The notes: generated by a model from the sequence alone, not told the origin. 64,000 nucleotides of DNA from Opitutia bacterium (GCA_016217545.1 JACRHT010000006.1:1-64000); one strand, 5' to 3'; positions 1 through 8,516 are shown, numbered from the stretch's first letter. Made by a program: numbers and translations.

Positions 1-15
1 CCGCCCGAATCGCGC

Positions 16-33
16 GAGCCCCCATGGGGGCTC
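16..33. repeat. Perfect 18-bp palindrome
   Basis: The 18 bases at the left edge equal their own reverse complement (arms gagccccca and tgggggctc). No T-run follows on either strand, so it does not look like an ordinary terminator. It may belong to a gene lying left of the window. I see no gene between 1 and about 118. Confidence 0.5.
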
Positions 34-118
34 CTGAGGACCAGATCAGTCCTGCGCTTGCACCCGAATCCTCCGTCAGTAAACCAACCACAACCAACCC
101 GGCTGTCTCATTTTGACC

Positions 119-190
119 TTACAGCGACGGGGGGCAGGTCACCGCCGTTGCGCATGGTTTCGATGCTGTAGGCGTTCTTCTCGCCTTCGG
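119..190 (-). pseudogene. Relic of the nrdA 3' end
   Basis: Read on the minus strand, 138-188 encodes EGEKNAYSIETMRNGGD. This matches the C-terminal tail of the intact NrdA in this window (AEKNACSIEAMRNGGT, encoded near 1445-1490). About 13 of 15 core residues agree and the DNA matches closely over some 50 bases. The tail cysteines are lost, and a stop codon lies only a few codons further N-terminal, so this is a short decayed copy and not a gene. It lies downstream of the intact nrdA and of the lipoprotein gene, in the same orientation. Confidence 0.7.
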
Positions 191-229
191 GGCAGACCTA
201 TTTCGGTGTTGGCGAGCTGCTATGTGGGC

Positions 230-1144
230 TCACTGGCGCGGGTCCTTGAAGTCGGCTTCCTTGATTTGATAGTCGGCGCGGTTCAGGATGTGCGTGCCGG
301 ACATGATCATGGCGTCACCGACGGCGAGGCGGCCGACGATGGTGTCGTCGGTCTCGCTCACGACGAGAATGGGGAGGTCGAACTCGAAGTTGACCATCGC
401 GAAGCGTCCTTTGGCTTTCACTTTCTTGGTGCCGGTGAGTTTGCCGTGAGCATCATCGGCGCAGACTTGCACGGCGCGGCGGAGCGCGGTGGCCATCGCT
501 TCGCTGAAACGGTTCTGGGTCATCCAGCCATCGGCCCCTTCGACGGCATATTCGCCGGGAGCGCGAACGAAGTAGCGCACGGACCAAGCGGGATCGCTGC
601 CGGCGGCTCCGGGAACCTGCGCGGAGAGCATGGCGTAGAGTCGGGCCTTGCCGGAATCCATCACGGTGAAGACGGCGTGCGGAGAAAGCTGCAGTTGAGC
701 GGCCGCGTCGGTGGCGGTCCATTGCGGGGCATGGCCGGCGGCGATGGTTTCCTGCAGCGCGGCGCGGGTGAGCGAGAGGAGATCGGTCACGGAGCTTTGC
801 GCGGAGGCGCCGAAGCGGGATTCGGCGGAAGATTTGTTGGCGGCGTCGGCGACGAGCACGCCGACGACACCGAAGAGCATGCTGACGCCGAGTCCTTTCT
901 GGTGACCGCTGATGACGATCTCGCGTTTGTCGTCGTAGTAAGCCCCGACAGGCAGCTCGCTCATCTTGGAGAGCGGCTTGGCAACGATGGCGACGGTCGC
1001 GGGTTTGGCGGGAGTCGGATAGTTGGCGATGTGGTTGAAGCTGGCGCAGCCGGAGAACACGGTAGTGGTCAGCAGGGCCAAGCCGAGCCGCAGCGCGGTC
1101 GCGGATTGAAGGATAGAACGGGTATTCAGGGACGAGGTGGGCAT
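230..1144 (-). CDS. Predicted lipoprotein, unknown function
   Basis: A protein of about 304 residues whose N-terminus has two Arg residues, a hydrophobic stretch and a lipobox (VFSGC) about 33 residues in, so it is probably a lipid-anchored envelope protein. The reading frame extends further upstream to 1549, but that part runs antisense over the nrdA 3' end and is very Arg/Pro-rich, so I place the start at the ATG before the signal peptide (an ATG at 1165 is possible). A Gly/Val hydrophobic segment (LFGVVGVLVAD) lies around residue 85. I recognise no domain. The gene sits between nrdA and a relic copy of the nrdA 3' end, which suggests insertion there. Confidence 0.75.
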   Translation of the reverse strand: MPTSSLNTRSILQSATALRLGLALLTTTVFSGCASFNHIANYPTPAKPATVAIVAKPLSKMSELPVGAYYDDKREIVISGHQKGLGVSMLFGVVGVLVADAANKSSAESRFGASAQSSVTDLLSLTRAALQETIAAGHAPQWTATDAAAQLQLSPHAVFTVMDSGKARLYAMLSAQVPGAAGSDPAWSVRYFVRAPGEYAVEGADGWMTQNRFSEAMATALRRAVQVCADDAHGKLTGTKKVKAKGRFAMVNFEFDLPILVVSETDDTIVGRLAVGDAMIMSGTHILNRADYQIKEADFKDPRQ

Positions 1145-1358
1145 GGGGGAATAAAAAAGGGCCATGCGCGACGTGAAGACGTCGCGGCTGGCCCGAGCGA
1201 AAAAATGCAGGCGTTGTGTGGTGAGGCGAGCTTGGAGTTGCCGGGAGCCGGACGTCGCGGGTGAATGCGCCGATGCGGGCGGGGGGCGTCGAGTTACGTT
1301 GGCGCGACGTGCGGGTGTGAGGCAGCGGCGGGCCCAGCGGTCCCGCCCTACCAAAGAG

Positions 1359-1383
1359 AAAGGCGCCCGGGTGGGGCGCCTTT
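1359..1383 (-). terminator. Intrinsic terminator after nrdA
   Basis: A perfect 10-bp stem (aaaggcgccc / gggcgccttt) with a 5-base loop. On the minus strand it lies about 40 bases after the nrdA stop and ends in TTT followed by a CT-rich run. Confidence 0.65.
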
Positions 1384-1386
1384 CGA

Positions 1387-1420
1387 GAGAACGAGAACGA
1401 TTAAGAGAACGAGAACGATT
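1387..1420. repeat. Tandem 16-bp direct repeat just after nrdA
   Basis: The 16-mer gagaacgagaacgatt occurs twice (1387-1402 and 1405-1420), separated by two bases. It ends one base from the nrdA stop codon, between that stop and the terminator hairpin. Each copy is itself built from a gagaac hexamer. Function unknown. Confidence 0.75.
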
Positions 1421-1421
1421 G

Positions 1422-4400
1422 TTACTGGCAGGCTTCGCAGGTGCCGCCGTTGCGCATGGCTTCGATGGAGCACGCGTTCTTCTCCGCCTCCGTGTAGGTC
1501 TTCTTGGCTGCGGTGGCGGCGTCGCGGGTGGCGGCCGCGGCCAAGTCACGCGTCGCGGTTTCGGCTTTCGTTTCGCCGGTGGCGCCGCGCATTTCCTTTT
1601 TCACGCTGACGGTGGCCTTCTCGATGTTGGAGGCGCCGAGCGTGCGGAGGTAATACGTGGTCTTCAGGCCGGTCTTCCAGGCGTGGCGATACATGTGCGA
1701 GAGCGTCTTCAGGTCCGGCGTCTTGAGCCAGAGGTTCACGCTCTGCGATTGGTCGATCCACTTCTGGCGGCGGGCGGCGGCGTCGATCACCCACTTGTAG
1801 TCCACGTCGAAGGCGGTGCGGTATTTCTCCTTCAGGTCGGCCGGCACGGCTTCGATGTCGGCGAGGTCACCGTCGAAATACTTGAGCGCATCGATCATCT
1901 CCTGGTTCCAGAGGCCGCGGGCCTTGAGGTCTTCGACGAGGAACGGGTTGATGACGACGAATTCGCCCGAGAGGTTCGATTTGACGTAGAGGTTCTTGTA
2001 GTAGGGCTCGATGCAGGGCGACGTGTTCGTGATGTTGGAGATCGTCGCGGTGGGGGCGATGGCGAGGCAGTTGGAGTTGCGCATGCCCTGCTTGGCGATC
2101 TTGGCGCGGAGGGGCTCCCAGTTCATCTTGCCGCCGCGCGGGACGTCGACGGGGACGCCGCGTTCCTGCTCGAGGAGGTCGAGGGTGTCCTGCGGGAGGA
2201 GGCCGCGGTCCCACTTCGAGCCCTTGTAGCTGGAGTAGGTGCCGCGCTCGGCCGCGAGGTCGGAGGAGGCTTCGTAGGCGTAGTAGGCGATGGCCTCCAT
2301 GAACTCGTCGTTGAACTCGACGGCTTCGGGGGAGGCGAAGGCGACGCCCTTCATGTAGAGCGCGTTGGCGAGACCCATGACGCCGAGGCCAACGGGGCGG
2401 TGGCGCATATTGGAGGTCTTGGCGGCAGCGGTCGGGTAGAAGTTGATGTCGATGACGTTGTCGAGGGCGCGGAGGGCGATGCGGATGGTGTCGCGCAGCT
2501 TGTCGTGATCGAGCGAGCCGTCGGGCTTGAGGTGCGACTCGAGGATGACGGAGCCGAGATTGCAGACGGCGGTCTCGTCGTTGGAGGTGTTGAGCGTGAT
2601 CTCCGTGCAGAGATTGGAGCTGTGGATGACGCCGGCGTGGTCCTGCGGGGAGCGGAGGTTGCAGGGATCCTTGAAGGTGATCCAGGGGTGGCCGGTCTCG
2701 AAGAGCATCGAGAGCATCTTTTTCCAGAGCTCGATGGCCTCGACCTTGTGGCCTTGGATTTTGCCTTCCTCGGCGAGCTTTTCGTAGTGCGTGTAGCGCT
2801 CCTCGAACTTGCGACCGTAGGTTTCGTGGAGATCGGCGACCTCGTTGGAGCGGAAGAGCGTCCAGTGCTGGCGGCCTTCCATGCGCTTCATGAACAGGTC
2901 GGGAATCCAGTTGGCCGTGTTCATGTCGTGGGTGCGGCGGCGGTCGTCGCCGGTGTTACGACGGAGTTCGAGGAACTCGAAGATGTCGTTGTGCCACGAT
3001 TCGAGGTAGGCGCAGCCGGAGCCCTTGCGCTTGCCGCCCTGGTTGACGGCGACGAGCTGGTCGTTGTGGAGCTTCAGGAACGGGATGACGCCCTGCGACT
3101 CGCCATTGGTGCCGGCGATGTGTGCGCCGGTGCCGCGGACGGCGGTCCAGGAACCGCCGAGGCCGCCGGCCCACTTGGAGAGCTGGGCGTTTTCGGCGAT
3201 GCCGCGATACATGATGCCCTCGAGGCTGTCGTCGACGTAGTAGAGGTAGCAGGACGAGAGCTGGGAGTGGAGCGTGCCGGAGTTGAAGAGCGTCGGCGTG
3301 GAGGAGCAGAAGCGGCGGCTCTTGTAGAGCGAGTAGAGCTGGATCGACCAGTCCTCGCGGTCGGACTTTTCGTCGAGGAAGAGGCCCATGGCGACGCGCA
3401 TCCAGAAGAACTGGGGCGTCTCGAGGCGGCGCGAGCGCTTGCCGGTCTTGTCGATGATGAGGTAGCGGTCGTAGAGCGTCTGGACGCCGAGGAAGTCGAG
3501 CTCGAGGTCGGCCGACGGGTCGATGGCGGCGGCGAGGCGGGCGAGGTCGTATTCCTTGAGGCGCGGCGTGAGGCGCTTGATGTCGATGCCGCGGAAAATG
3601 TAGGGCGCGAAGGCGGCTTGGTGGAACTGCTTCAGTTTGCCGATGCCGTCGCGGACGATGTCCCAGCCGAGGACTTCCTCGTAGATGTAGGTGAGCTGGA
3701 TGCGGCCGGCGAACTTGGCGAAGTCGGCGTCCTTTTCGATGAGCGTCTTGGCGTTGAGGACGATCGTGTTGTTGAGGTCGCCCTGCGCGATGTTGTCGAA
3801 GGTGGAGCGGCGGAGCTCGGCCTCGATCTGGTCGGAGGTGAGGCAGAGGTTGAGGCCGATGGAGGCGAACTCGATGCGCTTCTTGAGATCCTCGCCGTTC
3901 CAGAAGTAGGTGGAGCCGTCGGCGCGCTGGACGACGATCATGGAGTTCTGGCCCTGCGGGACGGTGGTGTCGGCGGCCGGAGCGGCGGTGTCGGGCGCGG
4001 CGACGACATCGGTGGCGTGGCGGGCGGCGGACTCGTTGGCGCGGGAGGCGTGGCGCATCGCGCGGTAGAGAATGTAGTCCTCGGCGACCTTGTAGTGGCC
4101 GGCCTTCATGAGCTCTTCCTGGACCATGTCCTGGACTTCCTCGATGTGGAGGAAGGCCTGCTTGAGCGTGGCGGCGCGGGCGGTGACGGCGCGAGCGATG
4201 GCGGGGGCGGGCGCGGAATCCTTCTTGAGGGAGAGGAAGGCCTTGCGGATCGCGATCTCGATCTTGGCCTCGTTCCAGGGGACGACCTGGTTGTTGCGGC
4301 GGATGAGTTTCACGGCGACGGCCGGCTGCTCGCGGGAGGTGGCGAGTTTCTGGGCGCGCTTGTGGAGGAGGGACTTCGCGACGTCGTGGGCGTTGTTGTC

Positions 4401-4772
4401 GACGAGGGTTTTCTCGATGAGCACGTAGAGATCGTGGAGGGAGACGCGGAGCGGGCCGCGGGTGAGGGCCTGCTTGGTGAGGTTGGAGGCGACTTCGCGG
4501 GTGACGTCGGCGACGAAGCGCTGGTTCTTCTCGTTGAAGATGTCCTTCTCGCCCTTCGCGAGCATGAGGTTCGCGAGGGACTTGCCGACGGTGTCGGCGA
4601 CTTCGGCGAGGTCGAAGCGCTCGGTGCCGTGCGGGCAGAGGACTTCGACTTCGGGGACGGTGACGTCCTCGCGGAGGACGTCGCGCCAGTTATAGTTGGG
4701 TTTCTGGTCCTGCGGGGTGCCCGTGAATTTCTTGAGGGCGAGGTCGGTGTGGACGGAAGAGGTGTCGCTCAT
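1422..4772 (-). CDS. nrdA: Class I ribonucleotide reductase, large subunit (R1)
   Basis: Reduces ribonucleoside diphosphates to deoxyribonucleotides together with the R2 subunit encoded just upstream. It is 1116 residues, far longer than E. coli NrdA (about 760), because of an N-terminal extension of about 370 residues. That extension reads as three ATP-cone-like regulatory modules (about 43-140, 151-245 and 278-365). Catalytic residues are visible: C508 in SSC, the NLCTE motif with N720, C722 and E724, and C737 in VCNLG. The spacing C508 to C722 equals the 214 residues between C225 and C439 of E. coli. PTATISNI supports the family. The C-terminal tail carries the redox pair CEAC. Multi-cone R1 proteins are known from Chlamydia, which fits a PVC lineage. 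Confidence 0.97.
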   Translation of the reverse strand: MSDTSSVHTDLALKKFTGTPQDQKPNYNWRDVLREDVTVPEVEVLCPHGTERFDLAEVADTVGKSLANLMLAKGEKDIFNEKNQRFVADVTREVASNLTKQALTRGPLRVSLHDLYVLIEKTLVDNNAHDVAKSLLHKRAQKLATSREQPAVAVKLIRRNNQVVPWNEAKIEIAIRKAFLSLKKDSAPAPAIARAVTARAATLKQAFLHIEEVQDMVQEELMKAGHYKVAEDYILYRAMRHASRANESAARHATDVVAAPDTAAPAADTTVPQGQNSMIVVQRADGSTYFWNGEDLKKRIEFASIGLNLCLTSDQIEAELRRSTFDNIAQGDLNNTIVLNAKTLIEKDADFAKFAGRIQLTYIYEEVLGWDIVRDGIGKLKQFHQAAFAPYIFRGIDIKRLTPRLKEYDLARLAAAIDPSADLELDFLGVQTLYDRYLIIDKTGKRSRRLETPQFFWMRVAMGLFLDEKSDREDWSIQLYSLYKSRRFCSSTPTLFNSGTLHSQLSSCYLYYVDDSLEGIMYRGIAENAQLSKWAGGLGGSWTAVRGTGAHIAGTNGESQGVIPFLKLHNDQLVAVNQGGKRKGSGCAYLESWHNDIFEFLELRRNTGDDRRRTHDMNTANWIPDLFMKRMEGRQHWTLFRSNEVADLHETYGRKFEERYTHYEKLAEEGKIQGHKVEAIELWKKMLSMLFETGHPWITFKDPCNLRSPQDHAGVIHSSNLCTEITLNTSNDETAVCNLGSVILESHLKPDGSLDHDKLRDTIRIALRALDNVIDINFYPTAAAKTSNMRHRPVGLGVMGLANALYMKGVAFASPEAVEFNDEFMEAIAYYAYEASSDLAAERGTYSSYKGSKWDRGLLPQDTLDLLEQERGVPVDVPRGGKMNWEPLRAKIAKQGMRNSNCLAIAPTATISNITNTSPCIEPYYKNLYVKSNLSGEFVVINPFLVEDLKARGLWNQEMIDALKYFDGDLADIEAVPADLKEKYRTAFDVDYKWVIDAAARRQKWIDQSQSVNLWLKTPDLKTLSHMYRHAWKTGLKTTYYLRTLGASNIEKATVSVKKEMRGATGETKAETATRDLAAAATRDAATAAKKTYTEAEKNACSIEAMRNGGTCEACQ

Positions 4773-4898
4773 GGAGATAGTGCTGCTGACGATGCGTGGG
4801 GTGACTGACGGGAGGGGTAGGAAAGTGGGGCGCGAAAAAGAAGGCAGAGCCGCCCGGGGGACGGTGCCGCCTTCGCTTTTGCGGGCGAGGCGGACTGG

Positions 4899-5984
4899 TT
4901 AAAGGTCGTCGTCGCTCGTGTTCTGGAGGGCGGACGATTTCTGGTATTCAGTAACGCGGCCCTCGAAGAAGTTCTGCTCTTTCTTGATGTCCATCATCTC
5001 GGCCAGCCAGGGGAGCGGGTTCTTGACGCCCGCGTTGAGCGGGGCAAGGCCGCAGCCTTCGAGCCGGCGGTCGGCGATGTAGTCGATGTAGGTCAGAAAT
5101 TCGTCGATGGAGAGGCCGACGGCGTTCACCGGCAGGCAATCGCGGATGAAGTCCTTCTCGAGGGCGACGGCCTCGGCCATGGTCTGGCGCAGCTCCTCCT
5201 TGAACTCGGGCGTCCAGATCTCGCGGTTTTCCTCCATGAGATCCATGAACAGATTGCGGAGGAGCTCGATGTGGTTGGACTCGTCGCGGAGGGTGTAGCG
5301 GAACATCTGGCCGATGCCGGGGAACTTGTTCTGCCGGTAGAGCGACAGGATCATGCCGAAGAGGCCGTAGAACTGGGTGCCCTCCATGCACTGGCCGAAA
5401 ACGAAGATGTTTTTCGCGAAGAGCTGCTTGTTCTTCGGGGCGTTCATGTCGAGGTCGCGGCGGAGGTCGCGCGAGACCTTGTTCACGAACTCGTTTTTGC
5501 GGACGATCGACTTCACGTCGTCGAACATCGCTTCGCACTCGTGCGGGTTCACGCCGATCGAGGCGATCATGTAGAGCAGCGAGTCAGCGTGGATGTTCTC
5601 CTCGTGGGCGTGGCGGCCGAGGACGAGCTTGAGCTCGGGCGCGGTGACGACTTCGCGGATGACGTGCTGGATGTTGTCGCCGACGATGCCCTCGGCGGCG
5701 GAGAAATAGCCGACGCCCATGCGGATGATCCAGCGTTCCTGATCACTGACGGCCTTCGCATCGCGCCACTGCTCGATGTCCTTGCCCATCGGGATGTCCT
5801 CCGGCTCCCAATGGTTGGCCTTCATCTTTTTGTAGAGATCGTAGGCCCACTGGTATTTCAGGGGGAGGAGGTTGAAGTAGGGGACTTGGCGGCCGTTGAT
5901 GACCTTTTTCCCCGCAAACGCGGCTTCGGCCTTCTCCTGATCGAGGGTGAAGGTTTTGGTGCCGACTTGGAAAGTTTTGAGCAT
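4899..5984 (-). CDS. nrdB: Class I ribonucleotide reductase, small subunit (R2), class Ic-like
   Basis: A 361-residue metallo-cofactor subunit that generates the oxidant for R1. Inferred ligands are E98, E129, H132, E201, E235 and H238, with the same spacings as the E. coli ligands (31 residues between the first two, 34 between E201 and E235). Two features are unusual. The first ligand is Glu where most R2 proteins have Asp. The residue four after H132, where the radical Tyr of class Ia/Ib sits, is L136. This pattern resembles the chlamydial class Ic R2, which uses a Mn/Fe cofactor and no Tyr radical. W59, D234 and the C-terminal Y347, candidate members of the radical-transfer path, are retained. 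It lies 126 bp upstream of nrdA, probably co-transcribed. Confidence 0.95.
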   Translation of the reverse strand: MLKTFQVGTKTFTLDQEKAEAAFAGKKVINGRQVPYFNLLPLKYQWAYDLYKKMKANHWEPEDIPMGKDIEQWRDAKAVSDQERWIIRMGVGYFSAAEGIVGDNIQHVIREVVTAPELKLVLGRHAHEENIHADSLLYMIASIGVNPHECEAMFDDVKSIVRKNEFVNKVSRDLRRDLDMNAPKNKQLFAKNIFVFGQCMEGTQFYGLFGMILSLYRQNKFPGIGQMFRYTLRDESNHIELLRNLFMDLMEENREIWTPEFKEELRQTMAEAVALEKDFIRDCLPVNAVGLSIDEFLTYIDYIADRRLEGCGLAPLNAGVKNPLPWLAEMMDIKKEQNFFEGRVTEYQKSSALQNTSDDDL

Positions 5985-6538
5985 AGCTAGTGCGTGTGTG
6001 TGACGAACGAGAAACGTGTGTGTTTTGCCATGGGCAAAACCATCTTCTGGAGGTCATAGAAGCGCGCAGGACGCCCAAGCGAACCGAAGTTGCTGGAACT
6101 TCCTCACACGTTGCTGACCACCACAGGATGTGGCTGCCCGGAACCAAGGGCACTACTAATGGTAGTGGCCTATACCCCGTCAATTTTTTCCCCGAAACAA
6201 TCGCGACATTTTTTGGTGGACAAAAATTGCACTGAAATCCGCCGTGCTGCGGTCGCGAAAATTTTCGCGCGACACGTGATTTTCAGAGGGAAAATGTCCC
6301 GCGTGCGCCGCGTCGCAAATCCGCGGAAAAAGATATTGACGCTGTTTTGCACGACGCGTGGTGCGGTTTTCAGAGGGAGTTTCTTCGTGCCGCTATGCGC
6401 GTCGATTCCGGCGCCGCGATTCTCCTCTGGCGGAGAGCGTGGTGTGGCGCGCGGCGCGCCATAGTCGCGGGTTTCTCAAGGGGTAATCCGCCCTAGCGCC
6501 GGCGAAGCCACAGCGAACCGTCGCCACGCGCGCGGGGT
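5985..6538. other. Long nrdB leader and intergenic region
   Basis: This stretch of about 550 bases has no convincing gene. It holds the presumed nrdB promoter and operator dyads near 6121-6183. It also has a perfect 16-bp palindrome, cgcgaaaattttcgcg, at 6254-6269, and two copies of ttttcagaggga at 6280-6291 and 6367-6378. The leftmost 130 bases would form an untranslated leader of nrdB. The remainder follows the stop of the TPR gene at 6539. Confidence 0.55.
6121..6183 (-). promoter_or_regulatory. Putative nrdB promoter with two operator dyads (NrdR-like geometry)
   Basis: On the minus strand TTGACG (6183-6178) is followed 16 bases later by a weak -10, CATTAG. The -10 falls within the dyad cactac-N5-gtagtg (6151-6167). 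A second dyad, ccaca-gga-tgtgg (6121-6133), is centred 32 bp away. NrdR repressors are known to bind paired boxes about three helical turns apart near nrd promoters, so the geometry fits. The bases themselves differ from the AT-rich consensus box. This is inference only. Confidence 0.35.
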
Positions 6539-7600
6539 TCAGTTGCGGTAGAGCCGGCCCGCGAGGTAGGCTTCGCGTTGCGCCGCGAGGCGCTTGAGCA
6601 GCGCGGAGGGCGTGTTGGCGATGACTAGTTTCTCCGCTCGCTCCAAGGCTCGCAGGGCGCCGCTCCAGTCGCCGGTCGCGGCCAATGCAGCTCCGAGCGC
6701 ACTCCAGCTTTCTGGCACGCTTGGGTCGAGGCGGGTGCTTTGCTGCGCGAGCCGGCGCGCGAAGTCTCGCTGCGCGGGCGTGACCTCCGCGGCCGTGGCG
6801 AGAAGCCAGGCGAGACCGTTCGCCGCGCGCGTGTCGGTGACTTGCTCGTGCAAGGCGCGCTCGAAGAAGCGCGCGGCTGCGCCGTGTTGTCGTCCCTCCG
6901 CGAGCCATTCGCCTGCCTGCGTCAGCAGGCGATAGCGCGCGGCGGGCGGTGCGCCGGCGATAGCCTGTTCCAACGCGGGGATGGCTTCGTTCCATCGTTG
7001 CGCGGCGAGCAGAAACTCTGCGCGGCGCAGTGCCGCCGGAGCGAAGCCGAGCGTGGCGGAGCGAGTGAAGGCTGCGAGCGCCCGCGCGGTTTCGCCGCGC
7101 TGCGCGAGCATGTTCGCTAGGTGGAATTGCGCCTCTCCGGCTGTCTGCGTGGAGTCCACGGCGAAAATCTGCACGCGCGTGCCACTCGGCGAGCTGGCGA
7201 GGGTGACCTCCGGCAGCGCGCGCAACCACGAGGGAATCTCGTCGCTGCGGAAAATACGTGGCGCGAAGGCTTGGTTCAGTTCGTCCGCGCTCGCGTGCGG
7301 ACGCGCGAGCCGGAGTATCTCATCGAGGACATCGTCCTCGGTGCAGAAGACGAAGTGCGTGATCGCGTGACGGCGGACGAGTGTTTCGGCTGCGGCGTCG
7401 GACGCTGCGGCGGCGATCTCGGCCATCGCATGCAAGCCGGCGCGGTTTTCCCAGTAGAGAGTGCCGATCGTGCGAAAGTCGCCGTAGAAGGAGAGGTCGA
7501 GCGCAGTGTTGGCGTGCTCCACACGACGCGATTCGCAGACGAGCCGAGCGCGCGCAGCACCGCGGCGAACCAGTTCTGCGAACGGGACCGCAAGGATCAC
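6539..7600 (-). CDS. TPR protein, probably 5'-truncated
   Basis: A 353-residue reading frame starting at a GTG. The C-terminal two thirds is built from TPR-like helical repeats (Ala/Leu-rich, FHLANMLAQRGE, GEWLAEGRQ, WSALGAALAATGDW). The N-terminal part (SFYGDFRTIGTLYWEN, ITHFVFCTEDD) resembles the soluble segment that follows the membrane domain in large verrucomicrobial TPR membrane proteins. The frame stays open upstream with plausible coding (AFFFCARTTAGNLPV) to about 7652. There it meets the relic terminator of the receptor copy, and a stop follows near 7703. I infer that the membrane-spanning N-terminal part was deleted at this junction. It may still be translated from the GTG. Confidence 0.65.
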   Translation of the reverse strand: MILAVPFAELVRRGAARARLVCESRRVEHANTALDLSFYGDFRTIGTLYWENRAGLHAMAEIAAAASDAAAETLVRRHAITHFVFCTEDDVLDEILRLARPHASADELNQAFAPRIFRSDEIPSWLRALPEVTLASSPSGTRVQIFAVDSTQTAGEAQFHLANMLAQRGETARALAAFTRSATLGFAPAALRRAEFLLAAQRWNEAIPALEQAIAGAPPAARYRLLTQAGEWLAEGRQHGAAARFFERALHEQVTDTRAANGLAWLLATAAEVTPAQRDFARRLAQQSTRLDPSVPESWSALGAALAATGDWSGALRALERAEKLVIANTPSALLKRLAAQREAYLAGRLYRN

Positions 7601-7652
7601 CGGCAGGTTACCGGCGGTGGTGCGGGCGCAGAAGAAAAAGGCGCGGATCGGA

Positions 7653-7862
7653 CAATGAAAAAGGCGGCCGCGTTGCCGCCGCCGCCTTCGCGGGAATTCG
7701 GATCAGCGTTCGCTTAGAACTCGTAGCGGGCGCTGAAGAGGATCGACCAGCGGGTGGCGGCGGGCTCACCACGGCCGAGGGACGGCGCGAAGCCGCTGCC
7801 GGCCGTAGCTCTGGCCGTTGATGTTGGTCGAGCAGGTGCCGTTCGCGAGCGCGCTGCTAGCT
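7653..7862 (-). pseudogene. Relic of a TonB-dependent receptor 3' end, with terminator
   Basis: The last residues encoded (GSGFAPSLGRGEPAATRW, then SARYEF, stop at 7714) are nearly identical to the C-terminus of the intact receptor ending at 8517. The similarity continues past the stop into the terminator hairpin (7653-7695 against 8458-8493). Upstream of the GSGF segment the match continues (SALANGTCSTNINGQSY) but in another frame, because one extra base breaks the reading frame near 7803. By eye about four in five bases match. It is a decayed copy of about 70 codons, in the same orientation as the intact gene. The ORF starting upstream at 7947 is not meaningful. Confidence 0.85.
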
Positions 7863-7889
7863 TGGCTCGCCGCTGATCACCCGAAGAGA

Positions 7890-8384
7890 TCAGTAGACGA
7901 TTTGGCTTGAGGCTGAGCAGTATCCAATTCCGTTCGCTTGCGCCCAAGCTTCAACCTCAACTATACCACTACCTAGATTTACATCGGATACAGAGCCACC
8001 CGGGAAGGAGGCTTGGGACGCGATCCAGTCTCCGGATTCGTTTTTGTAGATCCCAGACATCGTGAGTATTCCCGTGCAGAACTCGTTCGCGGTTCTGGTG
8101 TATTGCTGGCTGCCGATTCGCAGAAAGATCGTGGCTGCCACGCGCGGGTCGAACTCATTGGGGCCATTCATTATTGGAGTATAGTCTGGCTCGTAACCGT
8201 AAGCGTCGGCTTCCACCGAGATGGAGTCGACATAGGTGCCGTAGGCGTTCAGGTCTACAGTTGCGAAGCCACCGTTTGCGCCGCCGTTAGCAACAAACAA
8301 GCTTTCGACGGTAGCGTATCCCGCCGTAGCCAGCGTGGCGGCAAGCGCGATCATTGATATCACACGGAACATTTTGGATTTCAT
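7890..8384 (-). CDS. Small secreted protein, unknown function
   Basis: A 164-residue protein with a clear signal peptide (basic start, hydrophobic run ISMIALAATLATA, cleavage near residue 21). The mature part is acidic, Gly/Ala/Tyr-rich and has two cysteines (in EFCTG and GYCSA) that could form one disulfide. I recognise no domain. A purine-rich gagagaag lies just before the ATG. Base composition is visibly lower in GC (about half) than the flanking genes, suggesting recent acquisition. It lies exactly between the intact receptor 3' end and its relic copy. Confidence 0.7.
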   Translation of the reverse strand: MKSKMFRVISMIALAATLATAGYATVESLFVANGGANGGFATVDLNAYGTYVDSISVEADAYGYEPDYTPIMNGPNEFDPRVAATIFLRIGSQQYTRTANEFCTGILTMSGIYKNESGDWIASQASFPGGSVSDVNLGSGIVEVEAWAQANGIGYCSASSQIVY

Positions 8385-8462
8385 ATTCTTCTCTCACTAT
8401 TGGCCCATTTTTTAGTTCGGTGACTTTGTAGTTACGTAATCTTGTTTGTTGGTGGGGCAATG

Positions 8463-8493
8463 AAAAAGGCGGCTGCGTTGCCGCAGCCGCCTT
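8463..8493 (-). terminator. Intrinsic terminator of the TonB-dependent receptor gene
   Basis: A perfect 12-bp stem (aaggcggctgcg / cgcagccgcctt) with the 4-base loop ttgc, followed on the minus strand by a run of Ts. It lies 24 bases after the receptor stop codon. An imperfect copy is at 7656-7691. Confidence 0.85.
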
Positions 8494-8516
8494 CGCGGAA
8501 ATCAGTTCAAGTGGGC

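Noticed and set aside
1164-4808. 1214-aa plus-strand reading frame opposite nrdA
   Set aside because: Antisense shadow of a high-GC gene: Val/Glu/Gly/Asp-rich, no domains, fully covered by the recognised nrdA on the minus strand.
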